64,000 nt of DNA from Rhopalosiphum padi (GCF_020882245.1 NC_083597.1:14914581-14978580), one strand, 5' to 3'; positions 42,301 to 52,800 are shown, numbered from the stretch's first letter. The notes: a model not told the origin generated them from the letters alone. Program-made: numbers and translations.

Positions 42301-43123
42301 CTTTTTTCAGTTTATGTTGATAATTTTTTTTTACAAATAACTATTGTATTTTACACAATTTATAAAAATATAAAAATATATAGTCACAAATACAATTCTT
42401 TATCACTGATTTTTGCTAACTTTATCATTATTTATACTATTATAAATTATTACCTGTACTTTTTGTTTTATTTTGCTGTATTTGTTTTTGATTATGTAAT
42501 TATATTATTTATGATAATCACATAATAAGATTATTATTTTTAAATAATAATATGTTTATATAATAGCAATAATTATTTTATTTTCAAAATTTCTTTCATT
42601 TTATAAACGCTTATATTGGAGCTATAATCATAATTTAATGTGACAAAAAAGTCATCACTACCGTAATGTAGGATTAGCCAATAGATGATTGCCTACTTCC
42701 GTAGGACTCGTAGGAGTATACACCATCATTGCTCATCATACTACGTGTTCCTACTGTTCCTATCCGAACACTTACCAACATGCCAGTGACGCCTTTCCAG
42801 TCGACCCACATGATACAGAAATCGGCTCCAGAGTGGTTGCCCCGGCCCGAGAAGCCAACCGCGAACCAATCGAACGGGCTGCCATCGCTGGCCGCGAAGT
42901 GCGCTTCGAACTTTACGGTCCGCGATCCATAGTCGACCGTCCAGTAGACGGCCGTCCGGCCCGTATCGTCCAACGGTGCGGTGTACACGCGACGTCCCTC
43001 GGCCCCGGCAGGGTCACAACCTGTGGCCGACAGAAAGACGACGATGACCGCTGCGACGGTCGTCCACCGATGGCACCACCGCCGTGGTCGCTGTGAAGAG
43101 GACCGCTGTTTCATGATGGACAT
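30140..43123 (-). CDS. DBH/TBH-family copper monooxygenase (MOXD1-homolog/olf413-like), complete
   Basis: Nine coding exons, 5' to 3': 43123-42776, 39069-38917, 38621-38358, 37890-37693, 37547-37463, 37374-37208, 35862-35680, 32867-32680, 30383-30140; 1830 nt, 609 aa, all phases agree. A signal sequence (about residues 18-43) is followed by a DOMON domain (about 44-165) and both copper type II monooxygenase domains. CuH ligands H269, H270 (VVHHMEVFHC) and H341 (LEVHYNNP), and CuM ligands H420, H422 (SQLHTHLTG) and M495 (DEMCVNY), are all present, so it should be active. The family hydroxylates phenethylamines at the benzylic carbon using O2 and ascorbate in the secretory pathway. Similarity to tyramine beta-hydroxylase is strong, but the C-terminus ends soon after LPPPARSCS without the tail I recall for Tbh, favouring the MOXD1-homolog type; the paralogue is not settled. 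The start is the only upstream in-frame ATG (43123; three codons later is another). Introns 2 and 5 appear to be GC-AG. Confidence 0.93.
30384..32679 (-). other. Monooxygenase intron 8
   Basis: 2.3-kb AT-rich GT-AG intron (donor GTAAGT). It contains the candidate alternative last exon at 31939-32167 and otherwise nothing recognised. Confidence 0.8.
31939..32167 (-). CDS. Candidate alternative or decayed last exon of the monooxygenase gene
   Basis: On the minus strand an acceptor-like ATGACAG ends at 32168. The sequence after it is open for 75 codons to a TAA at 31941-31939, and its phase fits the exon 8 donor (two bases carried over, one supplied here). The residues are varied and tryptophan-rich. 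The order V-x-x-N...W...LCNR near its end loosely resembles SVNYNEPEW...MQCNRS in the regular last exon. It would replace the final 80 residues and lacks the GERFPGDWEN block. Open frames of this length occur by chance in this window, so transcript evidence is needed; a diverged relic exon or coincidence are the alternatives. Confidence 0.3.
32868..35679 (-). other. Monooxygenase intron 7 with an internal CpG island
   Basis: 2.8-kb GT-AG intron (donor GTAAGTC, acceptor TTATAG). AT-rich except for a GC/CpG-rich island at about 34690-35110, described separately. Confidence 0.8.
34690..35110. promoter_or_regulatory. Intronic CpG island, possible alternative or nested promoter
   Basis: CpG-rich sequence centred on 34860-35100 inside an otherwise AT-rich intron. 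On the minus strand it contains an ATG at 35057 in strong context (ACACAATGGCG) that opens a 34-codon frame ending at 34953, with a GT donor-like GGGGTAAATG after 16 codons. It could be a first exon of a nested transcript or an enhancer. The donor phase does not fit exon 8, so it is not a simple alternative first exon of the host gene. Confidence 0.35.
35680..35862 (-). CDS. Monooxygenase exon 7 (CuM site, two His ligands)
   Basis: 61 codons in phase 0 (acceptor CTTTTAG, donor CCT/GTAAGT). Encodes IEIFGSQLHTHLTG with both CuM histidines and the conserved NRDNHYSTHFQEIR block. Confidence 0.95.
35863..37207 (-). other. Monooxygenase intron 6
   Basis: 1.35-kb AT-rich GT-AG intron (donor GTAATA). 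Nothing else recognised. Confidence 0.8.
37375..37462 (-). other. Monooxygenase intron 5: 88-bp GC-AG intron
   Basis: The conserved EVHYNNP exon reads on to AAAAG/GCAACG, and the next exon starts after TTGCAG/GTATGG. Only the GC donor keeps the phase and yields the family-like junction LRKG-MVDSSG. No GT in the right phase is available. Retention would add about eight codons and a stop. Confidence 0.75.
37463..37890 (-). CDS. Monooxygenase exons 4-5 (CuH site)
   Basis: Exon 4 (37890-37693, 66 codons) and exon 5 (37547-37463, 28 codons plus one base) are separated by a 145-bp GT-AG intron. Exon 4 carries the paired histidines of VVHHMEV and the cysteine-rich block. Exon 5 carries the third CuH histidine in LEVHYNN. 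Confidence 0.95.
37891..38357 (-). other. Monooxygenase intron 3
   Basis: 467-bp GT-AG intron (donor GTAAGC, acceptor AAACAG). Nothing else recognised. Confidence 0.85.
38622..38916 (-). other. Monooxygenase intron 2: GC-AG intron
   Basis: Exon 2 ends ATCCAA/GCAAGTGAT and exon 3 begins ACATAG/GATGGT. Phase 0 is required to read YLIQ-DGTTHIVW, as in relatives. The adjacent GT (CAAGCAA/GTGATA) would shift the frame. The GCAAGT hexamer matches the usual GC-donor extension. Confidence 0.8.
39070..42775 (-). other. Monooxygenase intron 1
   Basis: 3.7-kb AT-rich GT-AG intron (donor TTG/GTAAGT, acceptor TATAAAG). It contains a TA microsatellite at 42191-42217. The 121-codon plus-strand frame at 42160-42525 is TA-repeat and T-run translation and is not a gene. 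Confidence 0.8.
42191..42217. repeat. (TA)n microsatellite in intron 1
   Basis: About 13 TA dinucleotides, with one C interruption near the start. Confidence 0.9.
42776..43123 (-). CDS. Monooxygenase exon 1 (signal sequence and DOMON start)
   Basis: 116 codons. A basic N-terminus precedes a hydrophobic stretch TTVAAVIVVFLSATG, then the DOMON region with DWFAVGFSGRG and an NHS sequon. The exon is GC-rich compared with everything around it. The reading frame is open for 96 further codons upstream but without an ATG, so the start at 43123 (ATC ATG) is preferred. Confidence 0.9.
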
Positions 43124-43410
43124 GATTTGTTTGATTAAGCAAATATATACTATGCGTACATATACGACTCTGTGCCGTGTCGACGGTGCGACTGATGCGC
43201 GATAAACGATAAGCGGCACGCTCGCGACCCGCAGACGACGACGTGACGCTCTGTCACGCGAAGTTCGACTCGTCAACGGCGACGCTCTGCCGGCTGGACC
43301 AAGAGAGTGTGGGATTTTAGGCGGCAGCGGCGTCGTCTCTGAGTGAAACGCGTCACGTCTTGACCGGCGGCGGTACACCACCTCGACGTTAATAAAAATA
43401 GTAGGGTGCA
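43124..43410 (-). promoter_or_regulatory. GC-rich 5' leader/promoter region of the monooxygenase gene
   Basis: A CpG-dense block directly upstream of the start codon that drops abruptly into AT-rich DNA near 43410. It most likely holds the transcription start and 5' UTR. I could not fix an initiator or TATA position. Confidence 0.45.
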
Positions 43411-45427
43411 CTGTGTACCTTTATGAGATAACATCGCCATTATTACAAGAGAAATACTCGATGGAATAGCATTAACTACCTGTGTGATGTATATGCATTT
43501 TAATATAGGCAACACGGGAATTGCTTAGAAAATATATAAATAATTAGTAAAGTATTATATATAAATCAATGAATATGTATTAAAAATTATATTTTATTTA
43601 CAAATGGAGAATTATGAATATAATTATAAAGATATACTTTGCTGAAAATAAAAATTATCAATATAAACTAGCTGTTAAACTATAAATTAATTATTAATAA
43701 AATTATAAGTTCAATAATATGTTTTAAAAATGTAATTGTTGTTTTATCGAAACCGTGTTATTTATTATTTTTATAATATATGAAAATAATCTATTAGAAG
43801 AAATATTTTTACATAAATTTAACTCGTAATTTTTTACACTACTTGAATTCTCAGCCAATTTCTTTCCCAGCATGTCAATTACAAACAATTTATACCCCAC
43901 AGGATCTACGAGACTCAATAGCGTTTTATAGATTATCATTACTAATTTATTAGTTCTAACTTCCTTATTATTAATTTAAAAATATGCAATTTTATTAATA
44001 AGTTATCGTTTAATTTAGGATTACAGGGATCACTTTAAAATTTTTTTGCAAGTCAAAATATTTGTTTAATTATTTCTATACTTTTTATAGTTTTAACTTT
44101 TAAGACTATTTTTTTTTTGCAATTTTCTAACATAATGATAAAGTCTATTATAAATTATACATAGATCATAACAAACCTACAGCTGACATTCACTCTTACA
44201 ATTACCTATATGGCTATATATATTTAAAGTTAATTCTTTAAACATTTTCGATTTATCAATCATCTTAGAAATTATATAATTATAGTCATAATCTATATAT
44301 ATAAGGATCAAACGGCAAACTATCGTTAACATAATATTATTATTCAATAAATTTCAAAAGTAAAGTTTTCATCAACTATACACAATACATTTTTGTATTA
44401 TCATCACATATTGTATTTTGCAACTGTATTTAGTTTAACTAATTTCAAACACATAAACTGTTCATAAACTTAAATAATTAATTATATTCTGTTATTTAAA
44501 AGATAAACTTATTGTGGTATTCTACAAACACTGCAGCTAAATACCAAACTCGATGTATATACATATGATTGTTTTTTATAAATATTATTATAAATTATAA
44601 AACTCTGTCATCGTGAATATTGATACTATAGTATAGTATATTATTAATAATGATGCATTGAATAATTTCTTAACTTTCAGTTTTGGACGATATACTCTTA
44701 TTGAATTTTCTACAGAAATGTATATAATAAACAACAAGAAACTGAAAAATTCATACATTATTCATATAGATGAGTAATATAACTAGTAATATTGATATTA
44801 TATGATATTATTATACTTTTCAATATCACTATTATCACTAAACACAAAAGTATAATTTATATCATCACTAATAAGCAATAATATAAATATTTTACACTAA
44901 ATCAGAATACTAGCACATGAGTGTATACAGTATATATTACAGTGTATTGTAAGATTTTGTGTGTTTGAATCTTAGAAAATCTTAGAATCTTAGAAACTAT
45001 TAGACCAATTTTAATTAAAGTTATATCAATAGATTCCTTGAAACTAGTGGTATTTTAAATTTATTTTTTCAATAAGTTGATATCAAGTTACTCACACATG
45101 AATTTAGTTTTCACAAAAATTGAATCATTTTTTGTTTATAAATAGGGTTACCAGTAACCATTAGTATAAACTAGCTAATTACGCGTTTGTAACATTATTT
45201 CATACTCTTTGCCCGAACAAATAATAAATAAATAAAAAACATCATCTATCTAAGGCTTAGATTCTAAGCGGACTGCTGGTTTTTCTAATTTTTCTATTTA
45301 CCAACTTTATTGACAAAATTAAAATTATAATTTATGGTCTAATAAATATCATGTATATAACGATACTATATCCATCAACATTGACCATTTATTTTTTAGT
45401 TAACCCTTTTTGGTAGGTTTTTTGGTT
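43411..45427. other. AT-rich intergenic DNA
   Basis: Nothing coding recognised. A short tandem of AATCTTAGA units lies at 44968-44997, and a GATTCTAAGCGGA word resembling the repeat-family boundary motif lies near 45260. Confidence 0.6.
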
Positions 45428-45627
45428 GGGAGGTGCATGACGCTGGCACCAGCAAATTTGAAATTCAACTCGAAAACCACATCAGTAATTTATTATTATA
45501 TTTATTATTATTTATTATACAATTTGTACACATTTTTAACCACAATTCCAAAATGTACACCGATACCCTACCTACCATAGCTCGTAAAATCCAAAATCGA
45601 TTTGCAGGTGCAAATGTCATGCATCCC
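45428..45627. mobile_element. MITE-like element with inverted ends
   Basis: The left end near 45428 (TGCATGACGCTGGCACCAGC at 45434) and the right end, read on the other strand from 45627 (TGCATGACATTTGCACCTGC), match at most positions over about 28 bp. The interior is AT-rich, total about 200 bp. The 72-codon open frame at 45433-45651 merely spans the element. No target-site duplication was identified; superfamily unknown. Confidence 0.55.
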
Positions 45628-46400
45628 TTTTTTGATTTGTTGAATTTTTAAAAACTTTATCAACCGTTCAAAAGTAGTTCATTCCTATTAATATTACACA
45701 AATGTAAAATAGTTCATATATGTATATAATTATTAAAATTATAGTTGCATAATACAATGTTTTCTATATGGCATAATAACATATAAGCAATACTGAAAAT
45801 CTAAGGTAAAAATAATACGGAATAATTGATAGATATACAATTTCTTAGAAATAATTACTTTAAACCTTTAACCAACATGCAAAAATAGGTCGAGGAGACA
45901 ACCTGTATAAATCAATGACGTGATATATTTTAGTTTATTTCATACGATTAGCAGGCTATTAGCTATTCAAAATTCAAATGATTGAAGTGGTGCACAGTAT
46001 TTTGCCATCAATCGCCTGTAAGTATTTTATAATAAATTTTATTTGAAAAAATCATACCCATGTGGAATATAAATATTAACGGTGAAAAATCATCGACTAA
46101 AAGTATTATAAATCACTTTTAAGTTACAAATTGTAAACTGTGAAAAATAAGTGTTTGTTTATAACATTGTTACACATACCACTATAATGTATGTAAAATG
46201 TACACGAAACAAAGATAACATAATTTTCTTTAAAAGTTTACCTGGGTACCTCCTATATTGTGTATAATATTACGAAAATTGGATTGCATGTGATGCGTAC
46301 CTATATATTTGTCAACAAACGACCGAAAGTTATACATTTTAATATAGTACTATTATTATTTGGGACAAGAAGAACCATGTTTCAACATTAGATTAATAAA
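45628..46400. other. AT-rich intergenic DNA
   Basis: Nothing recognised. Confidence 0.6.
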
Positions 46401-46407
46401 ACTTACA

Positions 46408-47112
46408 GGTTTATGTATCAGATATTGGATCCCGGAACTATTGAATATTGTGGCCAAAACGTCTGCCACATTGCGATGATATTTATTGCGTATGGTACGT
46501 GTGCGCCATTTCGATGATATTGAACGTCAGTGGTCTGCACTGTTGGACGGATAGGTAGTATTCATATAAACATAAATTATATCTGGAAAGAAGTAGCCTC
46601 GTTGTTCGTGACGTTCAAGATATGGATCATCGTCTACCACTCGAACTACATATTATTATATGAAACTGTTTGTCGATCACGAGGTACGGTTTTGTATCGC
46701 GTAAAGCTTCTGGAACAGACATATTTTGGATTATTAGCGAACACGTTCGATGTAGATCATGACCACGGTAACCAGCATGTATTTGATATCACTGACATTT
46801 TTCGAGGGACGTATCCCGGCATTCCATGATGATACTATAATAATGATTAAAAATCACGACGGTTTAGTCAGCCGTTACCGACAAAACGTAATCCAATTTG
46901 TATCTAATCGCATCCGACGAAACGTATACAATGCGCACTACGATACGTATATTAGGTACTTGGTTTAAGGCCTTTGTCACCATCTCTCTGGCAATATAAT
47001 TCCTCATGTTCTATATTATTTTTATGACATTGGGCTTAGCTATAAACTGTCAGATGAAAATGATTAACACCACGTTCGAATCGGTCGGACATAAATCACT
47101 TTGTGACCCTTA
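46408..47112 (+). pseudogene. Decayed coding remnant, possibly a multi-pass receptor
   Basis: This stretch is richer in GC and balanced codons than its flanks, but protein-like patches occur in different plus-strand frames, separated by stops. One patch (about 46409-46550) reads YWIPELLNIVAKTSATLR, then a stop, then FDDIERQWSALLD. Another (46759-46965) contains LTFFEGRIPAFHDDT and VSRYRQNVIQFVSNRIRRN. A last (46973-47110) reads FLMFYIIFMTLGLAINCQ and ends SVGHKSLCDP. Alternating hydrophobic segments and the C-terminal LCD-type motif suggest a gustatory-receptor-like membrane protein, but I cannot assign the family firmly. At least three frame changes or stops argue for a pseudogene rather than exons. 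Confidence 0.4.
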
Positions 47113-47280
47113 AATCCCGATTAGTGAGTATAATATGAATAACAGCTAATAAATGCATAGTATAGGTTTATAATATATGATGTATAGTTATGTATTATAT
47201 ACAAAAATAATACACACTCAAATGTAAAATAATCATTAATACTGGACAAATAAAATTAACTAATTTTATTAAACTTGTAC

Positions 47281-47430
47281 TGTAGCAGTGGCCCTATGTA
47301 GCCCCCTTAGCCCTCTCTATTCTACGCCTATATGCTTAGCGATATAGGCTGGCAGACCGTCTCCACTCAGAATAGTTTTTCGCATAAAACGATATATCAT
47401 TGAATTTAAATTTAACACACCCATAACATG
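47281..47430 (-). repeat. Dispersed-repeat copy in minus orientation
   Basis: Read on the minus strand it gives GGGTGTGTTAAATTTAAATT, then GCGAAAAACTATTCTGAG, then GGAGACGGTCTGCCAGCC, the same order of blocks as the copies at 5777 and 51061. It is diverged. Confidence 0.65.
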
Positions 47431-50170
47431 ACACATTACCTACTTTTTTTTCTGGCATCACATTTTGGAGCATTAACTATTAAGTATACTTGTATTTTCA
47501 ACTTTAATGTCGTCTTTTCTGGTTAGAAAAATAACCTAAACAATATTTTAGATTTGAAAATAGATTTTAAAATTATTACATCATTTTTTGCTCTGCAGTC
47601 TGCAGACAAAATTTGAAAATCATAGTTCACAAATTTCCACATGATATTTGCTAATTCTATGTCAAAAATAGTAGATCTTTTTTTATTGTATATGATTATG
47701 CAATACAACTCCATAAAAGCAGATATAATTACTAAAAATAGGCACAGTTATAGCATTTATAGCCACTAATTGATGTATGATAATTAATAATATAATGCTC
47801 GTCAATTATTTTAACCATTCGTACGATGTTCAATGTTTAATAGTTGTTATAAACACACTAAATTCAGAAATAATAAAAAAAAAAGTTTACGAACAATTTG
47901 CGTCACTCTAAAGTAGGTATGTGGAATTATATACCGAGAGAGATAGTGAGATCAACGATTAGTTTGGTGTACAAAATATTATATATTTTATGCTGTATGC
48001 GAACTGTCCATAAATTATATTAAGTGATGAGAAAACGTGGCTGCTGTATATATATATATTGTATTGTAATGGTAAAATATAAAACGCGTCGGAATCCCGA
48101 GAAGAATTTCATTACAGATCTTCATATCTTCATCGGTCGATGCAGTTATTTCGTTCGCATTCCTGACGCGTGCTATGACGACGAAAGACCGTGAAACTAC
48201 GATATTGTTCGCCGCATAAAACTTTTGGCATCGTGAAAATGAAAGGTTCTATTATAAATGATAATATAATAATCGAGTAATTTTATTTCGAAAAAATCAT
48301 ATTTATATATATTACCTATACGATCACGAAACTTATTTAATATATATTCTGTCTTAAACGCGATCAATAAAATTATACTTAGATTATCCCTACGGGCTAC
48401 CACTATTTACCGGTATTTAATCTATTCTGTGGTACATCAAATTTTTACAATTTTTAAAAATACAACGATTTCTAGCTACTTTATGTTAGGTACTATACTA
48501 CTATGTGTTGTATCTGAGTTGTGCTCGATTAATAATCACCATTTTAAGACATGTCTACTGTCTAATAATACCATATATTGATTATAAATACCTATAGATA
48601 CAGTATTACCGCATAAAAAATAAAACATTATCGCTGCTCGTTTAATAATATAACGACAGTCGACAATCATAATATATAAGTTTATAATGTTTATATAACA
48701 TATCATTTAATTATAATATTAATGTGTTTTTATCCTTTAACATGTCTATCATATAATTCAGTGGTCGAATTATTAGGGGGAGTGGGCAGGGGGACGAAGC
48801 TTCTCTACTATTTATTTTTTTTGTGTATCCCAACTATATTTTTTCACTGGAACGGGGAAATGGCACAATCTTATGTCCAAAATAATTTTTATCAAAATAT
48901 GGATTTAAATTTACGTCAATTATATAATGAATTTTACAGTTTTTAATACCAAAAACAATAATGATTATTTAAGATATTGAATAAATATGTATGTAGATTA
49001 TTTTTTTTTCTATTGTAACATATAGGACGTAGGTATTACTATCAAAATATATACACATATATTTGTAATTTAAATATCAACAGCATAAATTATACAACAA
49101 AATGCGTTAAAAGAATACCTTTAACAAAACAAATGCAGCTGCATATAATGCAGACAAAAGGAATTAGTCATGGGACATACATTATCAGAGTACGGCAACA
49201 TGTGCTATCAGGGATTCTTAATTTTTACCGAATGGTAGTTAGTAGTTACACCATAATAGGTACTTCAAATTTAGTGCGCGCACTTTCTTGATACTAGTCA
49301 GAACCAGAAACTGTAATTGGACTTAGAATATTTATCAATAAATCATATTTACCAAAACTTAAAAATACTAGGTTGGTTGAATATCCTAGGAACTTGGAGT
49401 TATTTCAATTGGTTTAAAATAAAAAAAACTTAGAAATATTTCCAGCTTTTTATGAGTAGGTAGTGGACAATACTAAAATTCCCAAAACAAATTGCCTAAG
49501 AAAAAGAACAAAGTACCTAGTCATAAAAACATTTACATATCGTTTTGCAACAAGTATAAAATAGCTACACAACTAAAATAGGTACCTGAAAACAATTTTC
49601 TGAGGTAAATGGGTAATTATTTATATAGGTACACTATTTTTTTTTTTTTTAATATCTAATTAAATTTAACATATGTTTTTCTTATTATTTTTGCTTATTT
49701 CTACTTTAGTTTTTAGCACAGTTATAAAATATGTCTAGTATCTATTTTATCATGTAAAAATAAGTTTTTTTATTTTTTGATTAAATATTTTTGTTCAAAT
49801 TAAAGTTGATTTTATTGATTTTAAATGCTATAAGTACTGAGCCCAGGACATTATAATATATTATTATCATTAATGTGTTGCTCTACCCTCTACGCATAAA
49901 TGTAGTCAAATTGTCTGTACAGTACGCCGGACAAGCCGAGTAATGTGATACACAATGTTCAAGCCTTCAATGGACCGTCGCTTAATTATCCAAACTAAAG
50001 TTTTATAAAATGCCTACTTCTAATTGGGACTACTCGGCCACACATTCTTCAATTCATACACCTATTTCATCGTTATCTATTTTAGATGGATAACATCAAC
50101 ACGAGTAAAAAAAATTTAAATCATATTCGAGTGATTAATTTATTATAGGTATAACATATTGGCAGACTAG
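47431..50170. other. AT-rich intergenic DNA
   Basis: No gene recognised. A slightly GC-richer patch at 48080-48200 has an imperfect inverted ACGCGTC(A)GGAAT pair (48084-48095 and 48159-48171). The frame at 48722-48946 has no family features. Confidence 0.55.
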
Positions 50171-50473
50171 CAGTGGCGTAGGAAGACTCGTTAGCGCCCT
50201 TGGTATCTTAGAAAAAAGTGCCTTTTTACCAATTAATCAAACTGACAAATGTACACAGTGTACTCATTAATAACAATATTTAATAAAACATTGATGAAAT
50301 AATTTGGGATTTCCCTTATGCTATTTGCATAATATTATTAAATTCACACGTAGTGTGTATAAATAAATGAAACCATACACATTTAAAAATGCATATAATG
50401 AAAAAATTGTCGTTTTGAAGGTAAAATAAAAATACTTGTAGGCACCTTTTGTCATACCCTTGCTACGCCACTG
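50171..50473. mobile_element. MITE with CAGTGGCGTAG ends
   Basis: It begins CAGTGGCGTAGGAAG at 50171 and ends CTTGCTACGCCACTG at 50473, giving inverted ends that match at 14 of 15 positions. The 303-bp interior is AT-rich and non-coding. The flanks share CTA one base out on each side, too little to assign a target-site duplication or superfamily. Confidence 0.75.
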
Positions 50474-51060
50474 GCTATATACCCTTATACTTATAGTATT
50501 TCAGTAATTTGCATTATTTCTTATTAACGTATGTTGATTGTTGGCTATAGACATAATATAAAACCATTGATTATAAATACTAAGTTTTAATAATCAATGA
50601 TAAAACGTAAACTATTTTTTCATATTTTATATTATAATTTAAAATAAATGCTAATAATGCGGTGCATCCGAATTGGTTCCCGACACTCCAAGCAACACAC
50701 ATCATCCGAATCGTTTCCCGATATTCTAGATAATACACTTTCGAAAAAGACGAAATACAATATAATAATATTTATAATAAATAATAATAACAGCAAGTGA
50801 AATAATTGCTTCTATTCCGCACTTCCAAACATCTTTCAATTCATGAATGTATTAAAAGAAGTACAAATTCAAACATATGTAAAATTTTGAAGTACAGAGA
50901 AACTACAAAATCTTAAATCTAAAATAAGGAAATATATTATACATAAAAACAGAAATGGACAAAAATAAAAGTAATGAAATAAATAGATTAGTTTATATAA
51001 AAAAATTTGTTATACATTTTTACTTCAATAATAGTTAATACACAATACTTATAAAAAAAA
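50474..51060. other. AT-rich intergenic DNA with a 38-bp tandem duplication
   Basis: Two diverged 38-bp units lie at 50665-50702 and 50703-50740, both opening CATCCGAAT and sharing TTCCCGA. Nothing else recognised. Confidence 0.6.
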
Positions 51061-52050
51061 AAGTGGGCAAGTGGGTATCGCTCTGCTGTATAGTAGAGAT
51101 GTAGGTCACTGATCACCATAATGGATGTGTTAAATTTGAATGCAATGACGGGTATCATTGTATACGAAAAACGATTCTGAACGGATATGATTTGTCAGTC
51201 AATGATAATTAGTTGGATATATTATATTATTACCTATATTTAAATTGTAATATATCGTTATTTTACGCGATTTCGTAAAAAATTAAATTGCATACGCTCA
51301 TAAAATGTTTTCTATATTGACGCTGGAAGTTTTTTTTACAGTTACTTGTAGGAAAACTTATGCATAACCTTGTATTGGATTTTTGAACCTTAAGTATAAA
51401 TCACAAAAATTTTATGAATTTTCAACTTCAAAATTCCTTGCAAATTTTCTCAATTTTGATATATTTCGTAAACATTTGAACTTTAAAAAGTTATAAACAA
51501 AAATTGTGACTAACGATTTTTGATTTTTTACTACGATAGGTACAACTTATAATAAACATTGTATTAAATTTTAAAGATTTTTTGGATAGCCAAATTTTTT
51601 TTATTGGCATTTTAAGAAAAAAAACTTAGAAAAGTCGAAAATTTAAATTGTCTATAAGTAGCTTAAAAAAGGTCAAAATATTTTGAAAATTTAATCATAA
51701 ATAGATAACTATATAAACATTTGGTGAAAATTTCAAGTATTTACAATGATTCGTTTTTGAGTAACAGCAAAATCAAAAAATCGATTTTGTCAAAAAATGG
51801 TTATGCGTAAAAATTCCCGTTTTTCCGTTATTTTTTTAGGATTTTTCCCGACGCTTTTAAAAACTACTGGAAATATTTGACCCCCCAAAGTACCAACTAG
51901 ATGAATTTTCCTATTCAAAGAGAGGCTGAAGTCAAAAATCGAAGCATTATTACTACTCCAAAACATGATGACAGACATAAAAATAAAAATAAAATAAAAA
52001 CACACATCATTGTAAAATCAATACATTCATCACTCCGTTCAGAATCTAAA
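51061..52050 (+). mobile_element. About 1-kb dispersed repeat with inverted 13-bp boundaries
   Basis: It begins around AGTGGGCAAGTGGGTATCGC at 51062 and ends near the CAGAATCTAAA at 52040-52050. An internal GATTCTGAACGGA at 51173-51185 is repeated in exact inverse (TCCGTTCAGAATC) at 52034-52046, bounding 874 bp. The interior is AT-rich and non-coding. The left part recurs at 5777-5930, 47281-47430 (minus) and 52715-52800. It looks like a non-autonomous element or satellite-like family; I associate such words with aphid genomes but cannot name it. Confidence 0.7.
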
Positions 52051-52714
52051 ATAAATGGACGAATTAAACAGATATTATGTGTATTATTATTATAACCTTC
52101 ATTTTCTAAAAAACCTTAAAATGGCTCTAAAGAACCACTAAATATGCTATTCAAATATGCATTGAAAAAAAATCAAAATCATAGTATTGAATAAAATCTT
52201 TTTATTTTATTAATATCTAGATAATATTTGCAAAATTGCCAAAATTAGAAATTGTTTATTATTATTTTTATTTTCCGATTTATTTTCTTCGAATCACACT
52301 TGCTGTGTACCGATAACGGATAAGTAACAATTCAAGTGATCAGTGAGAAAAACACAAACACTAATTTTAGAATATTTATTTTATATAAATAAAACCCATT
52401 ATACCTACCTACTAAATAATAATTTTTCAGGTTCAGAAAATCTATTTTAAATTAAGTTTATATTTATAAAATGATAAAACTTACACTTTTATATAAATAA
52501 TTGTCAAATAGGTAAGCACTTAAAAATGAAAAATTATCAAATATGCAAAATATGCACCAATATATTTTAAATATACACTCGTATTGCTATGAAACAAATG
52601 ATGTTTACATAGATTATACTTATAAAGCTTATAAGTTTTATAAACACAGATATATAACATATATTGGTTATAACTTATAACATTATATTTTAAAAGTTAA
52701 ATTTTATTTTTTAG
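52051..52714. other. AT-rich intergenic DNA
   Basis: Nothing recognised. Confidence 0.6.
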
Positions 52715-52800
52715 TTGACACTCGTCAAATTTGAATTTAATGATTTCTCAATATATACGAAAAACGATGCTGAGCGGTGACGACTTGTCGTCAGCACTTA
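52715..52800 (+). repeat. Short copy of the dispersed repeat
   Basis: Contains CGTCAAATTTGAATTTAATG, then ATACGAAAAACGATGCTGAG, CGG and a CTTGTCGTCAGC block, in the order seen in the 51-kb copy. Confidence 0.7.

Noticed and set aside
42160..42525. 121-codon hydrophobic frame in intron 1
   Set aside because: T-run and TA-repeat translation inside an intron on the opposite strand; no start context or family feature.
43124..43411. N-terminal extension of the monooxygenase (open frame to 43411 on the minus strand)
   Set aside because: The upstream frame opens with GTG and has no ATG before 43123; the arginine-rich translation is what CpG-rich leader DNA gives, and the signal sequence follows the 43123 ATG.
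51790..52095. Open frames at the right end of the 51-kb repeat
   Set aside because: They lie on both strands over the repeat and include its boundary motif; no transposase feature is present.
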